From Propionibacteriaceae bacterium (GTDB lineage: Bacteria > Actinomycetota > Actinomycetes > Propionibacteriales > Propionibacteriaceae), in contig JAPUEL010000068.1 in NCBI GenBank assembly GCA_027492545.1, forward strand, positions 1 through 39,046: 39,046 nt of DNA, read 5' to 3'. Both the position numbers and the translations under genes were made by a program. Shown one piece after another: positions 16,519 to 24,992 of the stretch. The notes under the pieces are model-generated. The model made no database searches. It worked only from the letters and a program-made list of their open reading frames with translations, and had not been told where the DNA came from. The first letter of the stretch is position 1. Each line of letters starts with the position of its first letter.

Positions 16519-17060
16519 CACTTACCAGCCTTTCCAGCCTTGCGGCGGACGTGCTCGCCCGCGTAGCGGACGCCCTTGCCCTTGTACGGCTCGGGCTTGC
16601 GGAGCTTGCGGATGTTGGCCGCGGTCTCGCCAACAAGCTGCTTGTCGATGCCCTGGACACTGAACCGGGTCGGGGCCTCGACGGCGAAGGTGATGCCCTC
16701 GGGGGCGTTCACGATCACGGGGTGCGAGAAGCCGAGCGCGAACTCGAGCTGCTGCGGGCTCTTGAAGATCACGCGGTAACCCACGCCGACGATCTCCAGC
16801 TTCTTCTCATAGCCCTCGGTGACGCCCTGGATCATGTTGCTGACCAGGGTGCGGGTGAGGCCATGAAGGGACCGGCTGAGCCGCTCGTCGTTGGGACGGG
16901 CGACGGCGAGCTGGCCGTCTTCCTGCTTCTCGATGGTGATCGGTTCCGCGACGGTGAGCGTCAGCGAGCCCTTCGGGCCCTTGACGTCGACCTGCTGGCC
17001 GTCGAGCACCACATCGACGCCGGTCGGGATGGCGATGGGGAGCCTGCCAATACGTGACAT
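16518..17060 (-). CDS. rplF: 50S ribosomal protein L6
   Basis: 180 residues with two tandem L6 domains. Seen: [25 protein letters not shown], the repeat junction [14 protein letters not shown], and the C-terminal signature [27 protein letters not shown]6 lies near the sarcin-ricin loop. Normal length, nothing odd. Confidence 0.98.
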   Translation of the reverse strand: MSRIGRLPIAIPTGVDVVLDGQQVDVKGPKGSLTLTVAEPITIEKQEDGQLAVARPNDERLSRSLHGLTRTLVSNMIQGVTEGYEKKLEIVGVGYRVIFKSPQQLEFALGFSHPVIVNAPEGITFAVEAPTRFSVQGIDKQLVGETAANIRKLRKPEPYKGKGVRYAGEHVRRKAGKAGK

Positions 17061-17087
17061 ATCTGTTTCTCCTTACCTATCGCCCGG

Positions 17088-17492
17088 TCACCAGACGTAG
17101 GCGAGTACTTCGCCGCCCACGGACTTGGCTTTTGCGTCACGGTCGGTCAGGAGGCCCTGAGAGGTCGAGATGATGGCGATACCGAGACCGCCCAGCACCT
17201 TCGGCAACTCGGTGGACTTCGCGTAGACGCGGAGCCCGGGCTTGCTGATTCGACGGAGACCCACGATGGAACGCTCACGGGATTCGCCGTACTTGAGGGT
17301 GACCTTGAGCACGTCGCCCACCTGGCCCTCGACCTGGGTCAGCTCGAAGTCCGAGATGTAACCGTTGGTCTTGAGGATCTCGGCGATACGCACCTTGATC
17401 TTCGACGAGGGCATGGACGTCGAATCCTGGAACGCCTGGTTGGCGTTGCGCACACGCGTCAGCATGTCTGCAATTGGATCAGTCATTGTCAT
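17088..17492 (-). CDS. rpsH: 30S ribosomal protein S8
   Basis: 134 residues. S8 binds the central domain of 16S rRNA and in E. coli represses the spc operon by binding near rplE. Seen: [16 protein letters not shown], the hallmark [15 protein letters not shown] and the GGEVLAYVW end. The first ATG was chosen because AAGAGG lies 9 nt upstream; Met3 is possible. Confidence 0.98.
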   Translation of the reverse strand: MTMTDPIADMLTRVRNANQAFQDSTSMPSSKIKVRIAEILKTNGYISDFELTQVEGQVGDVLKVTLKYGESRERSIVGLRRISKPGLRVYAKSTELPKVLGGLGIAIISTSQGLLTDRDAKAKSVGGEVLAYVW

Positions 17493-17575
17493 GACTTATT
17501 GCCTCTTTCTCGCGCCGGTTTCCCGTGAGGGACCTGTCGCAACTGGAAATCTAAGAAAGGAAGAGTGGGTCCGGA

Positions 17576-17761
17576 TCACCAGGACGACTTGGTCACGCCG
17601 GGCAGTTCGCCCGCGTGCGCCATCTCGCGCAGGCAGATTCGGCAGAGGCCGAACTTGCGGTAGACCGAGTGGGGCCTGCCGCACTTCTGGCAGCGGGTGT
17701 AGGCGCGCACACCGAACTTCGGCTTCCGGGCCTGCTTGACCTTGAGTGCTGTCTTTGCCAT
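17576..17761 (-). CDS. rpsZ: 30S ribosomal protein S14 type Z
   Basis: 61 residues, the short zinc-binding form. Two CxxC pairs (CQKC and CRIC) flank [12 protein letters not shown]. Many actinobacteria keep this form in the spc operon and a longer Cys-free S14 elsewhere for zinc starvation. The ATG is 8 nt after the rplE stop. An 83-nt gap to rpsH follows. Confidence 0.98.
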   Translation of the reverse strand: MAKTALKVKQARKPKFGVRAYTRCQKCGRPHSVYRKFGLCRICLREMAHAGELPGVTKSSW

Positions 17762-17769
17762 GGGTCAGC

Positions 17770-18399
17770 TCACTTCTTCTTCTTGGCGTAGAACGCGGGG
17801 CCGCGCTTGATCTTCTGCTTCTTGGCGTCGTCGACGGCCTTGAACGGGAAGCCGAGGTGCTTGAGCAGCGCGCGACCCTCGGCGTCGTTGTCCGCGGAGG
17901 TCACGAACGTGATGTCCATGCCACGGACGCGATCGATCCGGTCCTGGTCGATCTCGAGGAACATGACCTGCTCCGAGAGGCCGAAGGTGTAGTTGCCGTT
18001 GCCGTCGAACTGGCTGCCGTTGAGGCCGCGGAAGTCGCGGATGCGCGGGAGGGCGAGCGTCAGAAGACGATCGGCGAACTCCCACATCCGGTCTCCACGC
18101 AGCGTGACGTGGCAGCCGATGGGCTGACCCTCGCGCAGCTTGAACTGGGCGATCGACTTGCGGGCCTTCGTCACAGAAGGCTTCTGGCCGGTGATGGCGG
18201 TGAGGTCCTTGATGGCGCCCTCGATGATCTTCGAGTCGCGCGCGGCCTCACCCACACCCATGTTGACCACGATCTTGACCAGACCGGGGATCTGCATGAC
18301 GTTGGCGTAGCTGAACTCGTCCTGCAGGGCAGGCACGATGGTCTCGCGGTACTTGGCCTTCAGGCGCGGCATCGCGGCGGGGGCTGCGGTGGCGGTCAT
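17770..18399 (-). CDS. rplE: 50S ribosomal protein L5
   Basis: 209 residues. L5 binds 5S rRNA and contacts the P-site tRNA. Seen: [57 protein letters not shown] and the [26 protein letters not shown] region. There is a slight N-terminal Ala-rich extension (MTATAAPAA) and a basic end ([14 protein letters not shown]). The ATG overlaps the rplX stop by one base. Confidence 0.98.
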   Translation of the reverse strand: MTATAAPAAMPRLKAKYRETIVPALQDEFSYANVMQIPGLVKIVVNMGVGEAARDSKIIEGAIKDLTAITGQKPSVTKARKSIAQFKLREGQPIGCHVTLRGDRMWEFADRLLTLALPRIRDFRGLNGSQFDGNGNYTFGLSEQVMFLEIDQDRIDRVRGMDITFVTSADNDAEGRALLKHLGFPFKAVDDAKKQKIKRGPAFYAKKKK

Positions 18400-18770
18400 C
18401 AGATCTCCTCACCGGTCTTGCGGGCGACTCGCACGGAGCGCTGCGCGGTGTACTCGGTGCCGTCGGGGCGGCGCTTGGTGACGTCGACGCGCTTGTAACC
18501 CACGCGAGTGACGACCTCCTTGCCGTCCACCTTGACCACGAGCTGAACGTTGGACACGTGGATGGGAGCCTCGACCGTGATGATGCCACCCTCGACCTTG
18601 CGGCCGGCCGCGGTCTGCGACTCGCGACGGTGCTTCTTCACCAGGTTGACGCCCTGCACGGTGACGCGCTCGGACGCGGGGTCCACGGCGATGACTTCGG
18701 CGATGACGCCCTTGTCCTTGCCGGTGATGACCTTGACGCGGTCACCCTTCTTGACGTGGAGCGATGCCAT
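18399..18770 (-). CDS. rplX: 50S ribosomal protein L24
   Basis: 123 residues. A KOW motif is clear at the start ([20 protein letters not shown]) followed by [13 protein letters not shown]24 starts 50S assembly. The C-terminal part has a slightly extended [21 protein letters not shown] segment. It is 2 nt from rplN upstream. Confidence 0.97.
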   Translation of the reverse strand: MASLHVKKGDRVKVITGKDKGVIAEVIAVDPASERVTVQGVNLVKKHRRESQTAAGRKVEGGIITVEAPIHVSNVQLVVKVDGKEVVTRVGYKRVDVTKRRPDGTEYTAQRSVRVARKTGEEI

Positions 18771-18772
18771 GA

Positions 18773-19141
18773 TCAGATCACCTCCGGTGCGAGCGAGACG
18801 ATGCGCATGAACTTCTTCTCACGCAGCTCGCGGGCCACCGGGCCGAAGATGCGGGTGCCGCGGGGCTCCCCGTCGTTCTTCAGGATGACGGCGGCGTTCT
18901 CGTCGAACTTGATGTAGGAGCCGTCGGCGCGGCGACGCTCCTTGACGGTACGGACGACGACGGCCTTGACCACGTCGCCCTTCTTGACGTTACCGCCAGG
19001 GATCGCGTCCTTGACGGTGGCGACGATGGTGTCGCCGAGGTAGGCGTAGCGGCGCTTCGAGCCACCGAGCACACGGATGCACAAGATCTCCTTGGCACCA
19101 GTGTTGTCGGCGACCTTCAGTCGCGACTCCTGCTGGATCAT
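18773..19141 (-). CDS. rplN: 50S ribosomal protein L14
   Basis: 122 residues from ATG 19141: [20 protein letters not shown], then [30 protein letters not shown] core and the conserved end [13 protein letters not shown] longer in-frame reading to 19306 was rejected because MIQQ is the universal start. In most bacteria rpsQ directly precedes rplN; here rplN is the first gene of its unit and has a 274-nt upstream gap. Confidence 0.98.
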   Translation of the reverse strand: MIQQESRLKVADNTGAKEILCIRVLGGSKRRYAYLGDTIVATVKDAIPGGNVKKGDVVKAVVVRTVKERRRADGSYIKFDENAAVILKNDGEPRGTRIFGPVARELREKKFMRIVSLAPEVI

Positions 19142-19306
19142 TACTTCTCCTTGCTCCACCGGTTCCCATGCATGAGGCCTGGCGGAACTAGAAACGAAAC
19201 CCCCTGGATTTTGCCAGGAGGCAACCCCCAACTCGAGAGAGAGGGAGCCATGTGCGAACCCGGGAAAGGTCCCCTCGAAAGGGCACAGACCCAAGGCAAC
19301 TGGCAC

Positions 19307-19335
19307 AGTCTAGCCCGCGCCGCCTCAGGGACGAA
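19307..19335 (-). promoter_or_regulatory. Candidate promoter for the rplN-rplX-rplE-... unit
   Basis: Minus strand: TTCGTC (19330-19335), 17-nt spacer, TAGACT (19307-19312). A promoter is expected here because a separate terminator precedes and rplN is cut off from rpsQ. The leader to rplN would be about 160 nt and contains overlapping short inverted repeats (TTGCC/GGCAA, 19211-19224; CCTGG/CCAGG, 19203-19218). Confidence 0.35.
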
Positions 19336-19353
19336 ATCAGCCCCGACGGCGCC

Positions 19354-19381
19354 CGCGACCCGTTCCGTGAACTGGGTCGCG
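19354..19381 (-). terminator. Hairpin after the large ABC transporter gene
   Basis: CGCGACCC/GGGTCGCG (8 bp) encloses GTTC/GAAC (4 bp) with a CGT loop and one bulged T, 34 nt past the ABC gene stop. No U-tract. It overlaps the upstream edge of the candidate rplN promoter. Confidence 0.5.
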
Positions 19382-19415
19382 GTCCCGTGGGAGCGCAGGC
19401 GGCGGGGTCCGGCGG

Positions 19416-22400
19416 TCACTCGCTGCGCAGCGCCTCGACGGGGTCCTTGCGCGAGGCGGCCGACGCCGGGATCAGGCCGGCCAGCGCCGTCAGCCCCATG
19501 CTGACCAGCACGAGGATGACGGCCGCCTGCCACGGCAGCTGCGCCACGTTCGGCACGTCGAAGTTCGCCTCGACGATGGCGTTGGCGGGGATGGTGAGCA
19601 GGAACGTGACCGCCACGCCCAGCACGCCCGCCACGAATCCGACGATGAGGGTCTCGGCGTTGAACACGCGCCTGATGTCGCGCTTGCTCGCGCCGATCGA
19701 GCGCAGGATGCCGATCTCCTTCTTGCGCTCCAGCACCGAGATGTAGGTGATGACGCCGATCATGATGGAACTGACCACCAGCGAGATCGCCACGAAGGCC
19801 ACCAGGACGTAGCTGATCGTGTTGATGATGTCGGTGACCGAGCCCATGAGGGCGCCGACGATGTCGGTGAAGGTGATGACCCGGTCCTCGTCGCCGGCCT
19901 CCCTGGCGCTGGCGTTGTAGGCGTCCAGGATGTCCAACACCCGCTCCTTGGACTCGAAGTCCGTGGGGAAGATCTGGATGGTGGACGGATCGGCGAGGTC
20001 CGCGTAGCCGAGCGTGCGCAGGTTGCCCTCGAAGGAGCTCAGCTGCCGCGTGGTCATCGCCATCAGCAGCTGCGTCAGCTCGTCCTGGTTGCGGTTGAGC
20101 TGGAACGCCTCGGCGAAGGCCGTCTCGTCGATGCTCATGGCGTCGGCCATGTTCTCGGTGAGCCGGCTCATGGAGCCCTCGATGGCGGCGGAGATCTGGG
20201 TGCCGAGCGCGTCGGCCAGCTGCGTCGACACGGTTCCCATCACCGCCCCCATCATGCCCTCGACGTAGGAGCCCATGGCTGCCTGCAGCTGCGCGCTGAG
20301 GGCGTCGGTGTCGATCAGGCCGCTGGCCGCGGTGAGGAGGCCCGCGCCCTGGGGCGATCCGAGGAAGCCGGCCAGGTTGGCCTCCACGTCGTCGATGGCA
20401 AGGTCGTTGGCGACGGTGTAGGCGAGGTAGCCGCGCACCATCTGCGTCAGCAATCCGGCCTCCTCCCCCGGCGCCTGGGCAGCGGGTGCCTGCCCGGCCG
20501 GCGCCACGCCCAGGCCCGCCAGCAGCTCCAGCCCCTGCGGCGAGGCCAGGAAGGCCCGCACCAGGTCCGCGACGTCGGGTTGCTCGTCGGCGGCCGGCTG
20601 ATCGGCGACGGCCTGCAGCACCTGCTCGGCGAACCGGTCATAGGCCTGCGCGGCGGCGACCAGCCCGGCAGGGTCGACGAGCCCGCCGGTGGCTGCCAGG
20701 GCCGCCTGGCCCTGCTCCGAACCCAGGAACGCCTCGACCCTCGCCTGAGCTCCGGGCGACGTCGCGCTCGGCGCGGGGGCGGGCTCATCGGAGGCATCGG
20801 CCGGCGGCGGGGTGGGGGTCGGGGTGAAGCCGAGGAGCGACTCCAGCAGGGTTGCTAGCGTCTCCGCGTCAAGGGGCTCGGGCTCCTGCACGGTGCCGAC
20901 GAGGAGCTGCTGCCCGGCCGGGGAGTCGAGGAAGAGCCGGAAGTTGGCCTGCGTGTCTGCCGGATCGAGCTGGTTCTCCGCGATATACACCGCGAACGAC
21001 GTGGCCAGCGTGGTGGTCCAGCTCACCACCTGGCCGGTTTCGGCCCCCATGTCGGGAGCGGACACGACGGAGGCCAGGTCGAGCTCCCCCAGCAACGCGC
21101 CGAGGTCCAGCCCCGGCAGGGATGACGGGTCGAAGCTGAACTCGGGCAGGCTGAGATCCTCCAGGGCGGAGGTGTCGATCTCGAGGGAGTCGGCATCGAA
21201 GGTGAAGGCCTTGGTGATGGCCTCCTGGTCGACGCTGATGAGCTGCGAGAGATCCATCTCCTCTGCCGCGGCCTGGTCGTCGGCGAAACTGCGGCCGGTG
21301 AAAACGTTGATGTCGCTGCGGGCGAGCTGGTCGGCGACTATCTCGCTGCTGGTCGCCTGCTCGATGACGTGCCTGGTCAGGGCCGGGGTGTAGTAGATGC
21401 CGGACTGCAGGAGCGTGCTGTCCTCGACCGCCCGGACCACGCCGACCACCTCCAGCGTCTCGGCCGCGTCGACGACGCTCGCCACGTGGCCCTCATCGGC
21501 GCTCCGGTCCGTCCACACCCCGAACTCGTCGTCGTAGCTGTACAGGTCGGCGACGTTGACGAGCCGGAACGTCGGCGACATCAGGTCCTCGTAGGTGACG
21601 GTCATCGGGGAGCCTGGTTCGGTGATGGGGTCCTGGTTCGCGAGCTGGGTGACCATCGCGTCGAGCTCGGCCGGGTCCCGCAGCCCCATCGCGTAGAGCG
21701 TGAGGTCGCTGACCCTGCCACTGGGGCTCAGCACGACGATGGTCTCGAGGGCATCCTCGGGCCAGCGTCCCGCGACCACCTCGTAGTGGCTCTGGACCAG
21801 CGACAGGTCCTCGACCAGCTCGCTGAACACCCCTGAGCCCGCGCCTGGGCCCACGAGTGAATTCACGGCGGACGTGGGGTCCAGCCCGACGGAGTTGAAG
21901 GTGGTGTCGGGGTTGACCTGGCGGGGCCCCGTGTCCGTCTCGGCGTAGATCCGCGGAGTGACGTCGTAGTTGTACTCGATGGAGTTGACGAACTCGTCGA
22001 TGCCGCTGTCGCCGTGCTCGAAGTAGCGCTTCAGCGAGGCGAGGTCATTGGTGCCCACCCCGCCGAGCATCCGGGAGACGCGCTGGGCCTCCGGCACCTC
22101 GCCCTCCGCCGGCTCCGGGGTGACGCCGTCGCCGCCGTCTGCCGACCCGCCCAGGAGGGAGGTGAGGTCGAAGCCCTGCCGCTCGATGGACAGCGGGTAC
22201 AGCGACAGCGTGTCCTCCTCGACGCCCTTGATGTAGAGGCCAACGCCGTTGGCGAGCGCGAGGATCGCGGCGATGCCGATGATGCCGATGCTGCCCGCGA
22301 ACGACGTCATCAGGGTGCGGCCCTTCTTCGTCATCAGGTTGTTGAACGACAGCGCGATGGCGGTGAGGAAGCTCATAGCGGTGCGCCGGGCGGGCCGTGC

Positions 22401-23099
22401 CCCCTCCTCCTGCTGCCCGGGCTCGAAGGGGTCGGTGTCGGAGAAGACGACGCCGTCGCGGAGCTGGACGATGCGGGTGGCGTGCTCCTCGGCCAGATCG
22501 GGGTTGTGGGTGACCATGATGACCAGGCGGTCCCGGGCGATGTCGGTCAGCAGGGCCATGATCTGGACGCTGGTGGCCGAGTCGAGGGCGCCGGTGGGCT
22601 CGTCGGCGAGCAGGATCTCCGGGTCGTTGATGAGTGCGCGGGCGATCGCCACGCGCTGCATCTGGCCGCCGGAGAGCTGGTTGGGGCGCTTGTGCACGTG
22701 GTCGACCAGCCCCACCTCCGACAGCGCGGCCATGGCGCGCCGTCTCCTCTCGGACGGTGCGACGCCCGCCAGCGTCAGGGCCAGCTCGACGTTGGAGAGG
22801 ACGCTCTGGTGCGGGATGAGGTTGTAGGCCTGGAAGACGAACCCGATGCGGTTGTTGCGGTACGTGTCCCAGTCGCGGTCGCGGTACTCGTCGGTGGGGA
22901 TCCCGTCGATGACGAGGTTGCCCGAGTCGTAGTGGTCGAGGCCACCGACGACGTTGAGCAGCGTGGTCTTGCCGGAGCCGGAGGGGCCGAGGATCGCGAC
23001 GAACTCGTTGTCGCGGAAGGCGATGGAGACGTCATCCAGGGCGACCTGGGTGAAGTCGCCTGTGGTGTACGACTTGCGGACGTTCTCGAGCTGCAGCAT
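19416..23099 (-). CDS. MacB-like ABC ATPase fused to FtsX-type permease with very large external domain
   Basis: 1227 residues. The ATPase domain (1-225) has Walker A GPSGSGKT (38-45), the ABC signature LSGGQ (142-146), Walker B ILLADE (162-167) and the H-loop His198. A membrane helix follows at about 264-290. A huge extracytoplasmic part (about 291-1085) comes next, then three more helices with the FtsX motif (about 1092-1220: YISVLERKKEIGILRSIGASKRDIRR). The layout is that of MacB-like ATP-driven mechanotransmission or lipid/peptide export systems, but the external part is several times the usual size. It holds four FLxSxxGxxLL-like repeats at 722-925 and a Pro/Ala linker (759-785). No partner membrane-fusion gene is nearby. 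Substrate unknown. It sits in the gap between the S10 and spc ribosomal segments. Confidence 0.88.
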   Translation of the reverse strand: MLQLENVRKSYTTGDFTQVALDDVSIAFRDNEFVAILGPSGSGKTTLLNVVGGLDHYDSGNLVIDGIPTDEYRDRDWDTYRNNRIGFVFQAYNLIPHQSVLSNVELALTLAGVAPSERRRRAMAALSEVGLVDHVHKRPNQLSGGQMQRVAIARALINDPEILLADEPTGALDSATSVQIMALLTDIARDRLVIMVTHNPDLAEEHATRIVQLRDGVVFSDTDPFEPGQQEEGARPARRTAMSFLTAIALSFNNLMTKKGRTLMTSFAGSIGIIGIAAILALANGVGLYIKGVEEDTLSLYPLSIERQGFDLTSLLGGSADGGDGVTPEPAEGEVPEAQRVSRMLGGVGTNDLASLKRYFEHGDSGIDEFVNSIEYNYDVTPRIYAETDTGPRQVNPDTTFNSVGLDPTSAVNSLVGPGAGSGVFSELVEDLSLVQSHYEVVAGRWPEDALETIVVLSPSGRVSDLTLYAMGLRDPAELDAMVTQLANQDPITEPGSPMTVTYEDLMSPTFRLVNVADLYSYDDEFGVWTDRSADEGHVASVVDAAETLEVVGVVRAVEDSTLLQSGIYYTPALTRHVIEQATSSEIVADQLARSDINVFTGRSFADDQAAAEEMDLSQLISVDQEAITKAFTFDADSLEIDTSALEDLSLPEFSFDPSSLPGLDLGALLGELDLASVVSAPDMGAETGQVVSWTTTLATSFAVYIAENQLDPADTQANFRLFLDSPAGQQLLVGTVQEPEPLDAETLATLLESLLGFTPTPTPPPADASDEPAPAPSATSPGAQARVEAFLGSEQGQAALAATGGLVDPAGLVAAAQAYDRFAEQVLQAVADQPAADEQPDVADLVRAFLASPQGLELLAGLGVAPAGQAPAAQAPGEEAGLLTQMVRGYLAYTVANDLAIDDVEANLAGFLGSPQGAGLLTAASGLIDTDALSAQLQAAMGSYVEGMMGAVMGTVSTQLADALGTQISAAIEGSMSRLTENMADAMSIDETAFAEAFQLNRNQDELTQLLMAMTTRQLSSFEGNLRTLGYADLADPSTIQIFPTDFESKERVLDILDAYNASAREAGDEDRVITFTDIVGALMGSVTDIINTISYVLVAFVAISLVVSSIMIGVITYISVLERKKEIGILRSIGASKRDIRRVFNAETLIVGFVAGVLGVAVTFLLTIPANAIVEANFDVPNVAQLPWQAAVILVLVSMGLTALAGLIPASAASRKDPVEALRSE
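20325..20954 (-). repeat. Four degenerate protein repeats inside the ABC transporter
   Basis: In the external domain the words LFLDSPAGQQLL (722-733), AFLGSEQGQAAL (790-801), AFLASPQGLELL (849-860) and GFLGSPQGAGLL (911-922) recur at about 60-70 residue spacing, each preceded by an acidic/Val-rich helix such as TQANFR or DVEANLA. This looks like a duplicated helical module. Confidence 0.6.
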
Positions 23100-23196
23100 G
23101 GGTCCTCGGTGACAGGAAGTCGCGGGGTGGGGCCGTGAGCCCTCCAGGATACGTCACTGCATCCGAGGGGCCAGAGCCGGCTCTCCGTCGAACGCG

Positions 23197-23231
23197 AGGC
23201 GCCCGGCCCGCGTGCTGCGGACCGGGCGCCT
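23197..23231 (-). terminator. Hairpin after the DEAD-box helicase gene
   Basis: Perfect 10-bp stem AGGCGCCCGG/CCGGGCGCCT with an inner CCGC/GCGG stem and GTGCT loop, 15 nt beyond the helicase stop and about 97 nt before the ABC gene start. No U-tract. It probably separates the two transcripts. Confidence 0.6.
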
Positions 23232-23246
23232 TGTGGCAGACGAGGA

Positions 23247-24662
23247 CTATCGGCTCCTGCGACGACCGCTCTCGGCCGAGAACCGGGCGACGCCACCCGA
23301 CGAGGCGGTGGCCGCCGCCGCGGGGCGTCGGGACCGGCCCTCGGCGGGACGCTCGCCGCGCTGGCCCTGGGGGCGCTGGCCGCGACCAGCCTGGGGGCGG
23401 TCGGAGCCGGCGCGCGGACGCGGTGCCGCGCCACCCCGACGCCCGCTTCCGCCCTGCTGCTGCGGAACCTCCGGCTTCAGGATGCCGCCGGGGAACGCAC
23501 GCTCGCCGGGCGCGATCTCCTGCAGCACGGGGTGACGCTCGTCGGCGCGGGTGACCGTGGGGTTCACGCCTGCCTTGCGGGTGAGTGCGCGGACGTCGGA
23601 GCGCTGCTCGTCGAGCATCAGCGTGACGACGGTGCCCTCCGCGCCGGCGCGGGCGGTGCGGCCCGAGCGGTGGGTGTAGGCCTTGTGCTCCACCGGCGGG
23701 TCCGCGTGGATGACGAGACCCACGTCGTCGACGTGGATGCCGCGGGCGGCGACGTCGGTGGCGACGAGGGTCTGCGCGGTGCCCGCGTGGAAGGCTGCCA
23801 TGGAGCGCTCGCGCGCGTTCTGGCTCATGTTGCCCTGCAGCTCGACGGCGGGGATCCCGGCGGCGTTGAGCTGCCGGGCGATCTTCTTGGCGCGGTGCTT
23901 GGTGCGCGTGAACACCACGGAACGCCCCGGCGCGGCCGCGAGGTCGATCAGCACGGGGAGGTGCTGGGCGTCGGCCACGTGCAGGACGTGGTGCGTCATG
24001 GTGGCGACCGGCGACTCAGCGGAGTCCGCCTCGTGGACGACGGGGTCGTGCATGAACTGGTCCACCAGCGTGCCCACCGCCTTGTCGAGCGTGGCGGAGA
24101 AGAGCATGCGCTGACCGGTCTTCGGCGTCTGCGAGAGCAGGCGGCGCACCGAGGGGAGGAACCCCAGATCGGCCATGTGGTCGGCCTCGTCGATGATGGT
24201 GATCTCGACGCCGCCGAGGGAGGCGACGCCCTGCTTGATCAGGTCCTCGAGCCGGCCGGGGCAGGCCACGATGACGTCGACGCCCCTGGTGAGCGCCGCA
24301 GCCTGAGGCTTCTGGTTGACCCCGCCGAAGATCGTGCGGGACGTCAGCCCGGCGGTGGCCGCCAGCGGGGCGAGGGCCTCGTCGATCTGGATCGCGAGCT
24401 CGCGGGTGGGGGCCAGGATCATGGCACGCGGGCGCTTGGGGGCGCGGCGCGTGCCCGACGCTGCGAGGCGCGCCACGAGCGGAAGCAGGAAGGCGTAGGT
24501 CTTGCCGGAGCCGGTGCGCCCGCGGCCCAGGACGTCGCGGCCGCTGAGCGAATCGGGCAGCGTCGCGGCCTGGATGGGGGTGGGGACGGTGATCCCGCGC
24601 TCCGAGAGGACGGCGCTGAGGGACACGGGCACGCCGAGCGTGCCGAAGGACATGGTGGTCAC
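23247..24662 (-). CDS. DEAD-box RNA helicase with Arg/Gly-rich tail
   Basis: 471 residues. ATP-dependent RNA unwinding, probably in rRNA or mRNA handling. Motifs: Q-motif TPIQ (28-31), motif I GRTGSGKT (48-55), Ia PTRELA, II DEAD (158-161), III SAT (189-191), and VI HRSGRTAR. After about residue 395 the tail is low complexity, rich in Arg, Gly, Gln and Pro ([17 protein letters not shown]), as in many helicases with an RNA-binding tail. The GTG at 24662 has GGGAG about 10 nt upstream; ATG at 24653 is the alternative. RhlE- or DeaD-like; the exact orthologue is not resolved. Confidence 0.93.
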   Translation of the reverse strand: MTTMSFGTLGVPVSLSAVLSERGITVPTPIQAATLPDSLSGRDVLGRGRTGSGKTYAFLLPLVARLAASGTRRAPKRPRAMILAPTRELAIQIDEALAPLAATAGLTSRTIFGGVNQKPQAAALTRGVDVIVACPGRLEDLIKQGVASLGGVEITIIDEADHMADLGFLPSVRRLLSQTPKTGQRMLFSATLDKAVGTLVDQFMHDPVVHEADSAESPVATMTHHVLHVADAQHLPVLIDLAAAPGRSVVFTRTKHRAKKIARQLNAAGIPAVELQGNMSQNARERSMAAFHAGTAQTLVATDVAARGIHVDDVGLVIHADPPVEHKAYTHRSGRTARAGAEGTVVTLMLDEQRSDVRALTRKAGVNPTVTRADERHPVLQEIAPGERAFPGGILKPEVPQQQGGSGRRGGAAPRPRAGSDRPQAGRGQRPQGQRGERPAEGRSRRPAAAATASSGGVARFSAESGRRRSR

Positions 24663-24992
24663 GAAGAAAGTACTCCCAGGTGGGGTGATGCAGCGGTTCT
24701 GCCCGGCGCGGAGGTGCTCCGCAGCGCGATGGCATCAGGAAAATGAAGCTCGGGGGCTCGGAGCAGAACGATCCGAGTGCTGGAAGGAGTCTACCCCAGC
24801 GGTGGACGGATGCCCGCATCGTGCGTGCCGCACCCACCGCCCCCGCGGCTGCGCGGCGGGCGTCGATCCTTCTCAGGCCGCCATCCGATGCCTGGGCGTT
24901 GTCCACAGCCTGCCGGTCGAGCGGGAAATCGCGGCGTCGCCACACCAGAGTGGGGGCGACCCCGTCCCCATACTCCAGGAAGCACCCACGTC
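24663..24992. other. 330-bp divergent intergenic region, helicase / surface protein
   Basis: No gene of its own is recognised. On the minus strand TAGACT (24787-24792) and TACTTT (about 24667-24672) could be -10 elements for the helicase; the latter would give a nearly leaderless GTG start. On the plus strand CATACT (24970-24975) could be a -10 for the surface protein, but no good -35 is seen. Small hairpins lie at 24709-24723 (GCGGAG/CTCCGC) and 24936-24960 (GTCGCC/GGCGAC). A single TTGTCCACA at 24899-24907 matches the high-GC DnaA box word and may be chance. Confidence 0.4.

Noticed and set aside
24899..24907. DnaA-box-like TTGTCCACA
   Set aside because: A single copy with no cluster, no AT-rich unwinding region and no dnaA/dnaN nearby; one chance match in 39 kb is not surprising.
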